Counted from the first letter of the stretch, positions 1 through 11,057 are shown. The stretch: DNA of 38,056 nucleotides from a bacterium MnTg02 (GCA_008974985.1 BFAS01000375.1:1-38056); one strand, 5' to 3'. Numbers and translations are program-made. The notes: a model not told the origin generated them from the letters alone.

Positions 1-90
1 AATGTTAATGTTTTGTACCATAAGCCGACTTGCCTGACAAGAGGCTGAGGCAGTTGATAAATATGGGGTTTGGTGAATTCGGTTGCCAGA

Positions 91-849
91 TCAGGTTTTT
101 TGAGGCTTAAGCGCGGCTGGCTTAGGGGGCGGGTTCCGTGACGAGAGAGCTTCGCGAAGCAGCCGGTCGGCTGCCGGTTCTATGGCGTTCTGCAGCCGGG
201 ACATAAACTCCTTTCGCGGCAGCCCGGATGGAATTGGTTCGAGAAATTCAACGATAATCGTGCCCGGAAATCGTCCAAAGCGGCGGCGCGGCCAATAAAG
301 ACCGGAATTAAGTGCGACGGGACAAACTGGCACATTCAGTGCGTCATAAAGCATCAAGACGCCGGGCATGTAAGCGGGTGCGGCGCCAGGTGGCCGTCTT
401 GTCCCTTCGGGGAATATGACGATCTCGCGTTTTTTGTTCGCCTGCGTGCGGGCCTGGCGCAGCATATGCCGTATTGCTGATGGCCCGGTTTCGCGGGCGA
501 CGCTAATCATTTCCAATTTGCGGGCAAACCAGCCATGAAACGGTATTTTGAAGAGTTCAGCCTTCATCACGACGGTCGGATCCGGCATCAGCGGAATTAA
601 TCCGAACGTTTCCCATGCCGATTGATGCTTGACGGCAACGAGAACCGGACCAGGAAGCAGATATTCCTGGCCTCTCACCTCAAGACCAATGCCGGCTATC
701 CGCTTCAGCAACCAAAGACAGGTGACGGCGTGAGCCTTAAGTCCTGCCATTGCCCAGCGCCGCGGACCAAAAAGCAGGGGACTGCCAAGCGTTACAAACA
801 GTGCGGTCACAACATAGAAGACGATATTAAAGAGGAACGAACGGATCAT
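91..849 (-). CDS. plsC: 1-acyl-sn-glycerol-3-phosphate acyltransferase (PlsC/LPLAT family)
   Basis: 252 aa ORF; acyltransferase-type motifs (VKHQSAWETF, FPEGTRR), N-terminal hydrophobic segment. Confidence 0.9.
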   Translation of the reverse strand: MIRSFLFNIVFYVVTALFVTLGSPLLFGPRRWAMAGLKAHAVTCLWLLKRIAGIGLEVRGQEYLLPGPVLVAVKHQSAWETFGLIPLMPDPTVVMKAELFKIPFHGWFARKLEMISVARETGPSAIRHMLRQARTQANKKREIVIFPEGTRRPPGAAPAYMPGVLMLYDALNVPVCPVALNSGLYWPRRRFGRFPGTIIVEFLEPIPSGLPRKEFMSRLQNAIEPAADRLLREALSSRNPPPKPAALKPQKT

Positions 850-1484
850 GATCGCGGTGCAGTGCCCGGCGTCATGCGCCTCCCCAATTCCGAAAAGCAG
901 AACCGTGCCATAGCCGGGATCAATTTCAAATATTCAGAAAATAGGAGGCGCATGGTTCCCGGATATGCCCACCAGGCATCAATACGAAAATTGCGCGGCG
1001 TCACCGGATGAGGGACAAGCTTCAAGCCGGGGAGCGCGCGGCGTAGTTCGACGAGGCTGCGGGGCATGTGATAGCTCGACGTTACAACAATCACGGACCT
1101 AAAGTCCTTGGCTGTCGCCCAGTCGCGAGCCGCCTTTGCGTTACCGATCGTGTTTCGCGCGCCATGGTCTATGTCGATACAACATTCGAACAGCGGTCCA
1201 TGCTTCGGAGCGATTTCTTTTAAGACCCGTCTGTTAGTGGCGGGGTGAACGCCAGTAATGAGCAATCGCCGGCCTTTGCCTTGAGCAAGAAGTTTGAGGG
1301 CCTGTGCGATGCGCAACTTTCCGCCCGTTAGCGCCACAATGCCATCGGCCGGTTCCGCTATCGAATTGGCGTTTTTACCATCGATCGAGTGAACGAAGAG
1401 TGCGAATCCGAGCACAAATATCCCAATTGCAGAACCGATGGCCCAGCTCAGCATTTTTATTCTTTTTGCCACGCGCTCCTTCAT
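846..1484 (-). CDS. YdcF family (DUF218) membrane-anchored protein
   Basis: 212 aa ORF; N-terminal TM, DUF218-like motifs (VALTGGKLRIAQALKLL, VVTSSYHMPRS); 4-nt ATGA overlap with the downstream acyltransferase. Confidence 0.85.
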   Translation of the reverse strand: MKERVAKRIKMLSWAIGSAIGIFVLGFALFVHSIDGKNANSIAEPADGIVALTGGKLRIAQALKLLAQGKGRRLLITGVHPATNRRVLKEIAPKHGPLFECCIDIDHGARNTIGNAKAARDWATAKDFRSVIVVTSSYHMPRSLVELRRALPGLKLVPHPVTPRNFRIDAWWAYPGTMRLLFSEYLKLIPAMARFCFSELGRRMTPGTAPRS

Positions 1485-1592
1485 TCATATCTCCACAACC
1501 TCGCAGTACCGCTAGTTTAAGCTATCGCACGGCTTGTTATGAAGAAAATAGGCGGAAATCACCTTCATGGAAACCATCTGCTGGTAACAGTC

Positions 1593-2576
1593 TTAGTGAC
1601 GGCTATGCAATATGCGGTAAACGCCATATCGCGATGTCAACATGCAGAGCGCGGAAATCACAACAAGAACAATCGCAAGCAAGATATAACCAGGAATGTC
1701 GAGCGAGGTGGACCCGACAAGCCGTCTGATTTCCGCTGCTGTCACGGCATTGCCGCCGACCAGTTGCGTTATAATCGGCATCAACAGAAAAACCGCTGCC
1801 GCCGCCCCCGCGCCGAACAGACCTGCGCGAATGCCAAGCGCGAGAAAGTGTTTCTCAAACTCGCGGGCAATAAAAGTATCTGTCGCCCCTACAAAATGCA
1901 GAACTTCTACGATTTCACGGTTCGATGACATGGCGCTCTTTGTCGCCGATACGATGATGGCCGTGGTTGCCGCCCCGACCAACACTAAAACCGCTATCCC
2001 ACCAAGTGCCAGCGACCGCGTGACCGTGCGAATTTGCGCTTGCCAATGGCGATGATCGTCTAAGACAACGCCACGGAAACTGTTTTCGATATTGGCGGAT
2101 AGCACCTGCATATCGGGCGGTGCTGAGCGATCAATCTCCAGAGCAATCAGCCGCGGCACAGGAAGGGCGGACAGGGCCTTCGCGGATTTTCCGAGCCAAG
2201 GTTCGAGAAGCCCGGCGGCATCTTTAACCGAGAGCGGTCGAACGCGGCTAATTCCAGGTTGCCTTGCGAGAAAGAGGGCGACCTGCGTTGAGCGTTTGTC
2301 AATATTCGTGTTCTCAATCGGTAAGATTTGGATGGTGACTTCGCTGGCAATATCCTCGAACCAGGCGGCTGCCGACCGGTTGACCAAATATACGGCACCC
2401 GCGGTCAGGCATGCGAGAAAACACATAATGGCAATCACCACCGTAAGCGACCGTCCGGTGACCGAGCCGGCGGGCACAATCGGCGCGGCAGCGCGTGTTT
2501 GGCGCGCAGGCGCATAAAATTCCGCCCTATCCGTGAGTGGCGGATTCGCCGAATTTTGAAGTGCGCTTTTTCTCAT
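1593..2576 (-). CDS. ftsX: Cell division ABC transporter permease FtsX
   Basis: 327 aa ORF with N-terminal TM, extracytoplasmic domain and C-terminal TM helices; overlaps ftsE by 4 nt. Confidence 0.88.
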   Translation of the reverse strand: MRKSALQNSANPPLTDRAEFYAPARQTRAAAPIVPAGSVTGRSLTVVIAIMCFLACLTAGAVYLVNRSAAAWFEDIASEVTIQILPIENTNIDKRSTQVALFLARQPGISRVRPLSVKDAAGLLEPWLGKSAKALSALPVPRLIALEIDRSAPPDMQVLSANIENSFRGVVLDDHRHWQAQIRTVTRSLALGGIAVLVLVGAATTAIIVSATKSAMSSNREIVEVLHFVGATDTFIAREFEKHFLALGIRAGLFGAGAAAAVFLLMPIITQLVGGNAVTAAEIRRLVGSTSLDIPGYILLAIVLVVISALCMLTSRYGVYRILHSRH

Positions 2577-3241
2577 CGGAGCTTATCCGCAATTTGCAGT
2601 TTTCCGTCCTGCAGTTCGAGGCGCGGCGTATTAAATTGCTTCATAAGTTCATAATCATGGGTGGCGATGATAACAGAAGTGCCAAGCCGGTTAAGCTCGA
2701 TAAATAATCGCAGCAGGCGGCGTGCCATTTGCGGATCAACGTTACCCGTCGGCTCGTCGGCCAAAAGGAGTTCTGGTTTCCCAATAACCGCCCGGGCTAT
2801 AGCCGCTCTTTGTTTCTCTCCGCCGGAAAGAATGGATGGAAAAGAATACATGCGGTCGCCCAATCCGACCCATTGCAGCAAATCTGTTACATCTTCTTTA
2901 TAGTCGGAGATCCTTTTTCCGATCACACGCAGAGGGAGCGCCACGTTCTCCCATGTCGTCAAATGGTCCAGAAGGCGGAAATCCTGAAAGACGATCCCGA
3001 CGCGGCGTCTGAGTTGGGCCCGCTTACCGGGCGAAATTCGCGTCGCATTTTGACCGAAAACATAGATAATACCGGTCGTCGGATGCATTGACATGAACAA
3101 AAGGCGCAAGAGGGACGTCTTCCCAGCGCCGGACGGGCCGGTTAGAAAGTGGAAAGACCCGGGGCGAATGTGGAGATTAACGCTTTGCAGAATCTCAGGA
3201 CCCCGGCCATAACGTAGCGCGACGTTTTCTAATCGAATCAA
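2573..3241 (-). CDS. ftsE: Cell division ATP-binding protein FtsE (likely TTG start; longest ORF extends to 3295)
   Basis: ABC ATPase: Walker A GPSGAGKTSLL, signature LSGGEKQRAAIARA, Walker B LLLADEPTGNVD. Homology-like N-terminus (IRLENVALRYG) suggests a TTG start at 3241 with an AGGA upstream. Confidence 0.9.
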   Translation of the reverse strand: MIRLENVALRYGRGPEILQSVNLHIRPGSFHFLTGPSGAGKTSLLRLLFMSMHPTTGIIYVFGQNATRISPGKRAQLRRRVGIVFQDFRLLDHLTTWENVALPLRVIGKRISDYKEDVTDLLQWVGLGDRMYSFPSILSGGEKQRAAIARAVIGKPELLLADEPTGNVDPQMARRLLRLFIELNRLGTSVIIATHDYELMKQFNTPRLELQDGKLQIADKLR

Positions 3242-3434
3242 AACAATCAGTCCTCGCTTGAAATGCAAGGCTTGTCCGCTCTTTATGCGGGACAAGCTTT
3301 ACAGTATCAATGGGCTATCAATCGATTCCGGCAAATGCGAGACCGAACCTTCCCCATCTGGTTCCTGCTTAGAAGGAGATCATTAATTCATTTAATGCCA
3401 AGATCGAAGCGTTTTGGCTATATCGGCACTTCTA

Positions 3435-4673
3435 ATGATTATTGAATGCGAAAACTGCAATACTCAGTTTGAGACAAATGCGGCTATTCCGCCAGAAGGC
3501 CGTAAGGTGCGTTGTGCCCGCTGTTTACATGTCTGGACCACTCTTCCTGATTCTGAGCCTCCGGAAAGCGAGGCACCGCTCGACGAAAGCGAAGCTGAAG
3601 ATTCCAATGAAGCTGAAGACATCGATGAATCCGATGATGTCAATGAAGCTGAAGATGTTAGTGAATCCGATGACGTCAACGAAGCTGAAGATGTTAGTGA
3701 ATCCGATGATGTCAATGACCCCCCTGAACAGGAGCCAAGCTTCGCTGTTAAAGAGCTTGCTGAGATCAAAGAGATCGACATTTTTTTTGATGTCGAAACG
3801 CCAACCGTCCCCCCATTGGTTCCTGACGTCGGTTCGCACGACGATATCAGTTTTAGCGACGACCCAGTGGACGATGAGGCAGCTTCGGAAGCCGCTGGAG
3901 ACGGCGTGGATGAACCCGAGCAAGAAGCACAAAGCGAACAGGACACTGATGTCTTCGACTCGCTCGTCGAGGACGAACCAGAAAAGATCGACGCTTCAGA
4001 TATCGACGATGCTGACGCGGCGGCGTTTGATACGACCTCTGAAATCGAAGGTGGCGAAGACAATAATCAGGCAGAGGACGGCTTAGATGACGAAGACACT
4101 CAGTCCCAGAACGCTGATGCGTCGGAGGAGGACGATGAGATCCTTGACGCGGAACAAACCGAGTTCGGGTCTGAAGATGGTGAAATAGAAGGGGATGCCG
4201 AAAAATTTCCTCTTGATACGGCGATCAAAAGTCGCCGCCGAACAGTCACTCTGATTGCAGGCTGGAGCGGCCTCGCCGCCTTTGTTATCGGTTTTGTCGC
4301 CATAGCCTATCTCTTCCGTACTGATATTGTGCGTGTCTTGCCAGGATCCGCGGGCATCTATGCCGACTTGGGCGTACCGGTCAATATTCGCGGGTTGGAG
4401 ATTCGTAATGTCACATTCGATTGGGAAACCAATACTGGTAAACCCATCCTTCGCGTCCAAGGCGTTATTCAAAATATCACAAACCGGCATGTCACGATCC
4501 CAACGATTGTGTTTGCGTTTCAGGACAGTGCGGGCGAGGAACTTTATCATTGGGCCGAGCGCGTAAAAACGCGTACCTTGCCCGCCGGCAAGCAAGTTAC
4601 TTTCGCAACGCGCGTCCCATCCCCTCCCAAAGCGGTCGAAAGTTTGCAAGTTCGCTTTGCGAAGCCGCGCTAA
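3435..4673 (+). CDS. Zinc-ribbon (MJ0042-type) domain protein with long acidic linker, one TM helix and C-terminal DUF3426-like domain
   Basis: N-term MIIECENCNTQF...VRCARCLHVW (two CxxC); acidic D/E-rich linker; TM LIAGWSGLAAFVIGFVAIAYLF; start chosen at the internal ATG preceding the zinc ribbon. Confidence 0.85.
   Translation: MIIECENCNTQFETNAAIPPEGRKVRCARCLHVWTTLPDSEPPESEAPLDESEAEDSNEAEDIDESDDVNEAEDVSESDDVNEAEDVSESDDVNDPPEQEPSFAVKELAEIKEIDIFFDVETPTVPPLVPDVGSHDDISFSDDPVDDEAASEAAGDGVDEPEQEAQSEQDTDVFDSLVEDEPEKIDASDIDDADAAAFDTTSEIEGGEDNNQAEDGLDDEDTQSQNADASEEDDEILDAEQTEFGSEDGEIEGDAEKFPLDTAIKSRRRTVTLIAGWSGLAAFVIGFVAIAYLFRTDIVRVLPGSAGIYADLGVPVNIRGLEIRNVTFDWETNTGKPILRVQGVIQNITNRHVTIPTIVFAFQDSAGEELYHWAERVKTRTLPAGKQVTFATRVPSPPKAVESLQVRFAKPR
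3627..3719 (+). repeat. In-frame 36-bp tandem repeat (about 2.6 copies; unit ESDDVNEAEDVS) inside the zinc-ribbon protein gene
   Basis: gaatccgatgatgtcaatgaagctgaagatgttagt / gaatccgatgacgtcaacgaagctgaagatgttagt / gaatccgatgatgtcaatgac; a more diverged unit precedes it. Confidence 0.9.
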
Positions 4674-4705
4674 CAATTTCCGATCGGCCAGCTGCTTAAG
4701 AACCA

Positions 4706-5257
4706 ATGGCGCAATCCTCAAAATCGAGCGAAGCTGTCGAGGTCATTTTTTCCGCGGAGATGATTGCTGGGCGAATCGATGAGCTGGCGCAAGACATCGC
4801 CCGTGGCCATTTTGACCGGTTGATGGTCGTGGCGATTTTGAAAGGCAGTTTTGTATTTGCGGCAGATTTATTGCGGGCTCTTTACAAAGCGGGGATCCAG
4901 CCGGAGGTTGAATTTATTTCGCTCACGAGCTATCGCGGCACGACGGTGTCATCAGGCCAGGTAAATATTGTGCGGGATATCGAGTCCGACGTGAAGGACC
5001 GGAACATCCTATTGATTGACGATATTCTCGAGTCGGGCCGAACACTTGCATTTGCTAAGGATTTGCTGGCTGCCCGGGGTGCGCATAAGGTGGCCACCTG
5101 CGTTTTGCTCGACAAGCCAGTTGCGCGTGCCGCGGACATTGCCGCTGATTTCCGGGCCTTTGAATGTCCCGACACATTTGTCGTCGGCTATGGGATGGAT
5201 CTCGATCACAAATATCGGGAACTTCCTTTCGTCGGCAGGTTGCGCCCTGACGAATAG
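4706..5257 (+). CDS. hpt: Hypoxanthine phosphoribosyltransferase
   Basis: 183 aa; PRTase motif ILLIDDILESGRTLAFAKDLL, LKGSFVFAADLLR. Confidence 0.92.
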   Translation: MAQSSKSSEAVEVIFSAEMIAGRIDELAQDIARGHFDRLMVVAILKGSFVFAADLLRALYKAGIQPEVEFISLTSYRGTTVSSGQVNIVRDIESDVKDRNILLIDDILESGRTLAFAKDLLAARGAHKVATCVLLDKPVARAADIAADFRAFECPDTFVVGYGMDLDHKYRELPFVGRLRPDE

Positions 5258-5421
5258 GATGCGGTCTGAAAATCAAAACCGCCATTCTGTGCCCTCGGAT
5301 TAATACCGAACAACCTAACGCGTATCGGTCCGCGCAAACGGGAGCGTGACCCAACTCATCACTATGCCAAACCGATCTCAGCTTTTATCGCCGGAAACGG
5401 ATCTGAGTGGCAAACGGGTGA

Positions 5422-5844
5422 TCAGCTTTCCTCACGCTTATCGGTTGGTTTGCCAACAATCCCGCTCACATCAGCCGCGCCTTCATCTTCCTGTTCGAGA
5501 AAAGTATCATCATCATCTTTCGATATTTCCACATCGTCGGTCTCAATATCGGCTATATTTTCCTCATCCTCGAATTCCGAATCCCCGTCTGATTCAGCCG
5601 CTTCGGCTTCCTCAAGGCTTATAACTTCAACCGCGGGAGCTGCAACAGGCGCCTCAGCCTCCGCCACTTTCTCTGGCACTTTTTCAATTGTTTCTTTGGC
5701 TGGCTGGCGCGCCTTTGCCGGTTTTTCCAACTTATTCGCTGCGCCACATTGCGGGCAATTTATCGGATCGCGATTCAAATCGTAAAACTGGTTACTGCAC
5801 GCGTTGCATGTACGTTTGATTCCCCGTTCAACCTGCTTTGCCAT
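5422..5844 (-). CDS. TIGR02300 family protein (small zinc-ribbon protein with acidic tail)
   Basis: Start at internal ATG giving MAKQVERGIKRTCNACSNQFYDLNRDPINCPQCG...; longer ORF to 6069 is an upstream extension. Confidence 0.85.
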   Translation of the reverse strand: MAKQVERGIKRTCNACSNQFYDLNRDPINCPQCGAANKLEKPAKARQPAKETIEKVPEKVAEAEAPVAAPAVEVISLEEAEAAESDGDSEFEDEENIADIETDDVEISKDDDDTFLEQEDEGAADVSGIVGKPTDKREES

Positions 5845-6061
5845 CGGACTTCCCTGAAAGTGTCTGAAATTTGCCCCCCATTGCCATGGGATGACGGCTC
5901 TGTCAAAGGAGTAATGGTCAAACTGCATCACTGTGGAGAGCGTTGACAGGAATGTTGCCGAACTGCTCAATGACGCGATGAACGATGGCGTCCGTTTTCC
6001 CACGACTTGGCATGACCGTTGCTCACCCACTCCTGGCACTGAAAACAGATCGATAGCATTC

Positions 6062-7414
6062 ATGCCCACATCTATGAAAGCCTTAAGGTGCGGTCCCCTG
6101 AACGGGCATATTCAGGTGCCGGGAGACAAATCCATATCGCATCGGGCACTTATTCTCGGCGCGCTTTCAACAGGTGTCACCACAATCAAAGGATTGCTGG
6201 AGGCAGAGGATGTGTTGGCCACGGCCAATGCTTTGCGACGGCTCGGAATTCCGATCGAGCGCGCAGACGCCGTTTGGCGCGTTTATGGACGGGGCGTTGG
6301 CGGGCTGAGCGCACCAGATGGACCATTGGACTTCGGCAATTCGGGCACAGGTGTCCGGCTCATGATGGGTGTAATCGCCGGACATGATATGCAGGTCATC
6401 TGTACTGGTGACGTGTCCTTATGCCGGCGCCCGATGAGCCGGGTGCTGCAACCGCTCAAGGAAATGGGACTAACCGTCGCAGAGTCTGATCGCGACATGT
6501 TGCCGTTAACGCTTCAGGGCTCATCCGACCTCATTCCAATCGACTATCGTTTGCCGATGCCGTCCGCCCAGGTCAAATCAGCGATCCTATTGGCCGGACT
6601 CCATGCCCCAGGCGCAACGACGGTCATCGAACCCGAGGCAACCCGGGACCATTCTGAACGGATGCTTCGCCATTTCGGAGCCGATCTCACGATTTTGGAC
6701 CGCGACGATGGAACACGGGCGATTACCGTTGCCGGCGACAGCGAGCTTCAAGGCGCGAATGTGATTGTCCCGGGAGATCCAAGCTCAGCGGCCTTTATGA
6801 CCACCGCCGCACTCATCATTCCCGGCTCAGATATCACTATTGAAAATGTGCTTGTGAACCAAACACGTTTCGGCTTCTACCAGACCGTGCAAGAGATGGG
6901 CGCCGATCTGACGCTTCAGAATGAACGCAACAATGGCGGCGAACCAGTTGCTGATATTCGCGTACGGGCATCCGCGCTAAAGGGCGTCACTGTGCCGGCG
7001 GCCCGGGCCCCGAGCATGATCGACGAATATCCATGCCTTGCTTGTCTTGCCGCGTTTGCCGAGGGTGAAACACGGATGGATGGTCTTGGCGAGCTTAAAG
7101 TCAAGGAATCGGACCGGCTGGCGGCGACCCGCGCCGGTCTATCCACTTGCGGCGTTCGGGTGCGAATCGACGGCGACAGCCTTATTGTTGCCGGGAGCCG
7201 GACGGTGCCTGGTGGCGGAATTGTTGAAACCAAACAAGACCACCGGATCGCCATGTCCTTCCTTACTCTGGGACTTGCAAGCGAAAATCCGGTTACGGTC
7301 GACGACAGCGATATGATTGCGACAAGCTTCCCAGAATTTACCCAATTGATGGCGGAGCTTGGCGGCAAATTCAAAGAAGCCAGAACCTTGGATAGAGAAG
7401 GCTCGAGCGAATGA
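6062..7414 (+). CDS. aroA: 3-phosphoshikimate 1-carboxyvinyltransferase (EPSP synthase)
   Basis: [46 protein letters not shown] motifs; start refined to 6062 from the long ORF 5933-7414. Confidence 0.95.
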   Translation: MPTSMKALRCGPLNGHIQVPGDKSISHRALILGALSTGVTTIKGLLEAEDVLATANALRRLGIPIERADAVWRVYGRGVGGLSAPDGPLDFGNSGTGVRLMMGVIAGHDMQVICTGDVSLCRRPMSRVLQPLKEMGLTVAESDRDMLPLTLQGSSDLIPIDYRLPMPSAQVKSAILLAGLHAPGATTVIEPEATRDHSERMLRHFGADLTILDRDDGTRAITVAGDSELQGANVIVPGDPSSAAFMTTAALIIPGSDITIENVLVNQTRFGFYQTVQEMGADLTLQNERNNGGEPVADIRVRASALKGVTVPAARAPSMIDEYPCLACLAAFAEGETRMDGLGELKVKESDRLAATRAGLSTCGVRVRIDGDSLIVAGSRTVPGGGIVETKQDHRIAMSFLTLGLASENPVTVDDSDMIATSFPEFTQLMAELGGKFKEARTLDREGSSE

Positions 7415-8052
7415 TTGTCGCCATAGATGGACCCGCGGCTTCCGGCAAGGGTACGCTGGCGCGCAGGATTGCGGCCCATTACGGCCTACGCCACCTCGAC
7501 ACCGGTGCGCTCTATCGCGCTGTCGCACGGGACATCCTGGCAAATGACGGCGATGTCACGAACCCGGCCGACGCCCAACATGCCGCCCGCCATCTCGATC
7601 TTGGATCGTTAACCGATCCCGCGCTGCGCAATCGAGGGATTGGCGAAGCGGCGTCGATAGTCGCAAAAATGCCGGAAGTCCGCAAAGCCCTGCTCGATTG
7701 TCAACGGACATTTGCCAACACGCCGCCAGGAGCCGTACTCGATGGCCGGGATATCGGCACGGTGGTTTGTCCCGGCGCCGATCTAAAGCTGTTTGTGATT
7801 GCAAGCCCGGAAGCCCGCGCAAACCGCCGTTTTCTTGAACTAACGGCCGAAAATAACACGCTGACGAAGGCTGAGGTTCTTGCCAATATTCATGCCCGCG
7901 ACGCCCGAGACCAATTCCGGGATATCGCGCCCCTTGCAAAGGCTGAAGACGCCCACTTGCTCGACACCACAAATTTGGATATAGAGGCAGCATTTAGTGC
8001 TGCTGTTGAACTGATCGATCCTGTGGTCAGCCGGGCAGGGTGCGTCTCTTAG
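7411..8052 (+). CDS. cmk: Cytidylate kinase
   Basis: [62 protein letters not shown] overlap with aroA. Confidence 0.95.
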   Translation: MIVAIDGPAASGKGTLARRIAAHYGLRHLDTGALYRAVARDILANDGDVTNPADAQHAARHLDLGSLTDPALRNRGIGEAASIVAKMPEVRKALLDCQRTFANTPPGAVLDGRDIGTVVCPGADLKLFVIASPEARANRRFLELTAENNTLTKAEVLANIHARDARDQFRDIAPLAKAEDAHLLDTTNLDIEAAFSAAVELIDPVVSRAGCVS

Positions 8053-8243
8053 GCGTGCCCATTTTGTGTTGGCAATACAGTTAGATTGAGCGTTGGCGGC
8101 GGACGGTCGAAATTGGGATCCCCCGGCCAGGTTGGTGGAAGAGTGCATTGGATTCAGCAATCTTTCGATGACAGATCAGGCAGGGCAGACGAGATCTCGC
8201 CAACATATCTAGGCGTCCACAGAGGTGCCCATGAGGAGTATGA

Positions 8244-9986
8244 ATGACCGAGACGCAAGTAAGCGAGCTTAATCCAACACGCGAAGACTTTGCCGCGCTG
8301 CTGGAGGAATCTCTGGGCGAGGGAGGGGCTCTGGAAGGATCCGTTGTTAAGGGCAAAGTTATTGCCATTGAAAAGGATTTATTGGTCATCGATGTCGGGC
8401 TAAAGACCGAAGGCCGGGTGCCGATGAAGGAGTTCCGCTTACCTGGTCAGGAGGCGGACGTCGGCGTCGGCGACGAAGTCGAGGTTTATCTTGAGCGGGT
8501 TGAAAATGCTCTCGGTGAAGCTGTGCTCAGCCGCGAGAAAGCACGACGCGAGGAAAGTTGGGTCCGGCTGGAAGAAAAGTTTAAAGCGAATGAGAAAGTG
8601 GAAGGCATCATCTTTCATAAGGTGAAAGGTGGTTTCACAGTCGATCTCGACGGCGCCGTGGCCTTTTTGCCGGGCAGCCAGGTCGACGTCCGGCCGGTCC
8701 GTGATATTTCGCCGCTGATGAATGTTCCGCAACCCTTCCAAATCCTCAAGATGGACCGCCGGCGCGGCAATATTGTCGTCTCCCGCCGCTCGGTCTTGGA
8801 GGAAACCCGGGCCGAGCAACGCTCCGAAATCGTCGCGCGGCTTGAGGAAGGCCAAGTCATCGAGGGGATCGTCAAAAATATTACGGATTACGGCGGGTTC
8901 ATTGACCTCGGCGGCATTGATGGGCTTCTTCATGTCACGGACATGGCGTGGCGTCGTGTCAATCATCCAAGCGAGATTCTCACTGTCGGCGACACCGTCA
9001 AAGTACAAATCATACGCATTAATCAAGAAACCCAACGAATAAGTCTCGGCATCAAGCAGCTCGAAGCCGATCCGTGGGAAGGCATTGAAGCAAAATATCC
9101 GATCGGCACACGCTTTAAAGGCGTGGTCACGAATATTGCTGACTATGGCGCATTCGTGGAACTCGAACCTGGTGTTGAGGGTTTGATCCACGTTTCCGAG
9201 ATGAGTTGGACAAAAAAGAATATCCATCCTGGCAAAATTGTCTCCACAAGTCAGGAGGTCGAGATTCAGATCCTCGAAGTGAACCAGCAGAAACGCCGGA
9301 TCTCCTTAGGACTGAAACAATGTCAGGACAATCCCTGGCATGCCTTTGCCGAATCTTATCCGAAAGGCACAATCGTCGAAGGCGCGATCCGCAACATTAC
9401 GGAATTTGGTCTTTTCATCGGCCTTGAGGACGGTGTTGACGGGATGGTGCATCTGTCCGATCTCGACTGGAATCAAAGCGGTGACGAAGCCATCAAGACC
9501 TATTCCAAGGGCGATGAAGTGCGTGCGGTCGTACTCGATGTCGACTCGGATAAAGAGCGTATCAGCCTCGGCATTAAGCAAGTTTCCGGAGATCCTTTCG
9601 ACTCGGTCTCCAAGTTCAGAAAAGGAATGCCGGTTACCTGCGAAATCCTGGAAGTCAACGACAATGGTCTCGAGGTGAAGATTGCCGATACGGACATCAC
9701 GACTTTCATTCGCCGGTCTGATCTGTCTCGCGACCGCTCCGAGCAGCGGCCTGAACGCTATGCAAAGGGCGATAAGGTCGATGCCTCCGTTTCCCAAATC
9801 GACAAGAAGGGGCGGAAAATCTCCGTTTCTATCAAAGCGCTTGAAATCGCTGAGGAAAAACAAGCTGTCAAACAATATGGTTCAACGGACAGCGGCGCGT
9901 CTCTCGGTGATATTTTGGGAGCCGCTCTCGACAAGGCCAAAACCGACGCCGATGACGAGACCGACGCGGACGACGCAAAAGATTGA
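8244..9986 (+). CDS. rpsA: 30S ribosomal protein S1
   Basis: 580 aa with repeated S1 domains (e.g. GIVKNITDYGGFIDLGGIDGLLHVTDMAW, GVVTNIADYGAFVELEPGVEGLIHVSEMSW); follows cmk as usual. Confidence 0.97.
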   Translation: MTETQVSELNPTREDFAALLEESLGEGGALEGSVVKGKVIAIEKDLLVIDVGLKTEGRVPMKEFRLPGQEADVGVGDEVEVYLERVENALGEAVLSREKARREESWVRLEEKFKANEKVEGIIFHKVKGGFTVDLDGAVAFLPGSQVDVRPVRDISPLMNVPQPFQILKMDRRRGNIVVSRRSVLEETRAEQRSEIVARLEEGQVIEGIVKNITDYGGFIDLGGIDGLLHVTDMAWRRVNHPSEILTVGDTVKVQIIRINQETQRISLGIKQLEADPWEGIEAKYPIGTRFKGVVTNIADYGAFVELEPGVEGLIHVSEMSWTKKNIHPGKIVSTSQEVEIQILEVNQQKRRISLGLKQCQDNPWHAFAESYPKGTIVEGAIRNITEFGLFIGLEDGVDGMVHLSDLDWNQSGDEAIKTYSKGDEVRAVVLDVDSDKERISLGIKQVSGDPFDSVSKFRKGMPVTCEILEVNDNGLEVKIADTDITTFIRRSDLSRDRSEQRPERYAKGDKVDASVSQIDKKGRKISVSIKALEIAEEKQAVKQYGSTDSGASLGDILGAALDKAKTDADDETDADDAKD

Positions 9987-10044
9987 TCGCCATCAGACGG
10001 CACATGATGATAGGGCAGTAGCGTAAAATTTAAAGCAGGCGCAC

Positions 10045-11022
10045 ATGTCACTCGAAGCAGAAGCCTTAGCCGATCGCAGACGCCTGCAGCGCCGCTTAAC
10101 GTTTTGGCGCTTTGGCGCAGTAATCTTTGCGATTGCTCTTAGTGCCGGCCTGATGGTGAATAGCGGCTTGGTCAGCTCAAATCTCCCGGGAAGCACCCAA
10201 ATAGCCCGGGTATCGATTAGCGGCATCATTCAAGACGACCGCAAGCAACTGCGCCTTCTTAAGAAAATTGCCGAGGCCGATCACGTCAAAGCCGTTCTTC
10301 TGCACGTCAATAGTCCGGGCGGCACGACCACCGGCGGAGAATCTCTTTTTGAAGCCATTCGCGGCATTGCCGAGAAGAAACCGGTGGTCGCTATCTTCGG
10401 CACTATCGCCACATCTGCGGCCTATATCGCAGGATTGGCGACCGATCACATCGTATCGCGGGGAAATACCATCACCGGCTCCGTGGGCGTTATTTTCCAA
10501 TGGGCTGAGGTGTCCGAGCTGCTTAGCAAGATCGGCGTCAAGGTTGAGGAAATAAAAAGCGGGCCCCTCAAGGCAAGCCCTTCGCCGTTTAAGCCCACTG
10601 ATGAGGCAGGCCGGGCGCTCGCGCAGGAGATGGTCTTAGAGGCGCATGAATGGTTCCTAGACCTCGTTGCCAAGCGGCGCGGCATCAATCCGGGTAGCGT
10701 TGACGGGCTCAAGGAAGGGCGGATTTTCTCAGGCCGGCAGGCTCTTGCTCTAAAGCTTGTCGACGAGATTGGTGGCGAGGCAGTCGCCATAAAGTGGCTC
10801 GAAACCGCTCATGAGATTTCCTCCAAAACCAAAGTGATCGACTGGAAAGTGACATCGTCTTCGTCGATTCCCCTGATCTCCGGATTGGCTAAAGCAGTAG
10901 AAAGATATACCGGGTTGCCCCTAGATCAATTATTCGGCCTTGCAAACACAAATGGGACTTTCGTCCGACTTCGTCTTGACGGCCTGATCTCGGTTTGGCA
11001 CCCTGGTGCAATTCGCGAATAA
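10045..11022 (+). CDS. sppA: Signal peptide peptidase SppA (short, S49 family)
   Basis: 325 aa, N-terminal TM, S49 motifs [19 protein letters not shown] and [19 protein letters not shown]. Confidence 0.92.
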   Translation: MSLEAEALADRRRLQRRLTFWRFGAVIFAIALSAGLMVNSGLVSSNLPGSTQIARVSISGIIQDDRKQLRLLKKIAEADHVKAVLLHVNSPGGTTTGGESLFEAIRGIAEKKPVVAIFGTIATSAAYIAGLATDHIVSRGNTITGSVGVIFQWAEVSELLSKIGVKVEEIKSGPLKASPSPFKPTDEAGRALAQEMVLEAHEWFLDLVAKRRGINPGSVDGLKEGRIFSGRQALALKLVDEIGGEAVAIKWLETAHEISSKTKVIDWKVTSSSSIPLISGLAKAVERYTGLPLDQLFGLANTNGTFVRLRLDGLISVWHPGAIRE

Positions 11023-11057
11023 CTTTAAAAGGATCGCTTAGTTTTGCGGCGGGTATC

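Noticed and set aside
3464-4063. 199-aa Ser-rich minus-strand ORF (and 3525-3932)
   Set aside because: Low-complexity mirror of the acidic linker (GAN/GCT codons read as Ser on the opposite strand); not a real protein.
4083-4721. 212-aa minus-strand ORF
   Set aside because: Antisense to the C-terminal half of the zinc-ribbon protein gene; no domain.
8439-9227. 262-aa minus-strand ORF
   Set aside because: Antisense to rpsA; shadow ORF without a recognisable family.
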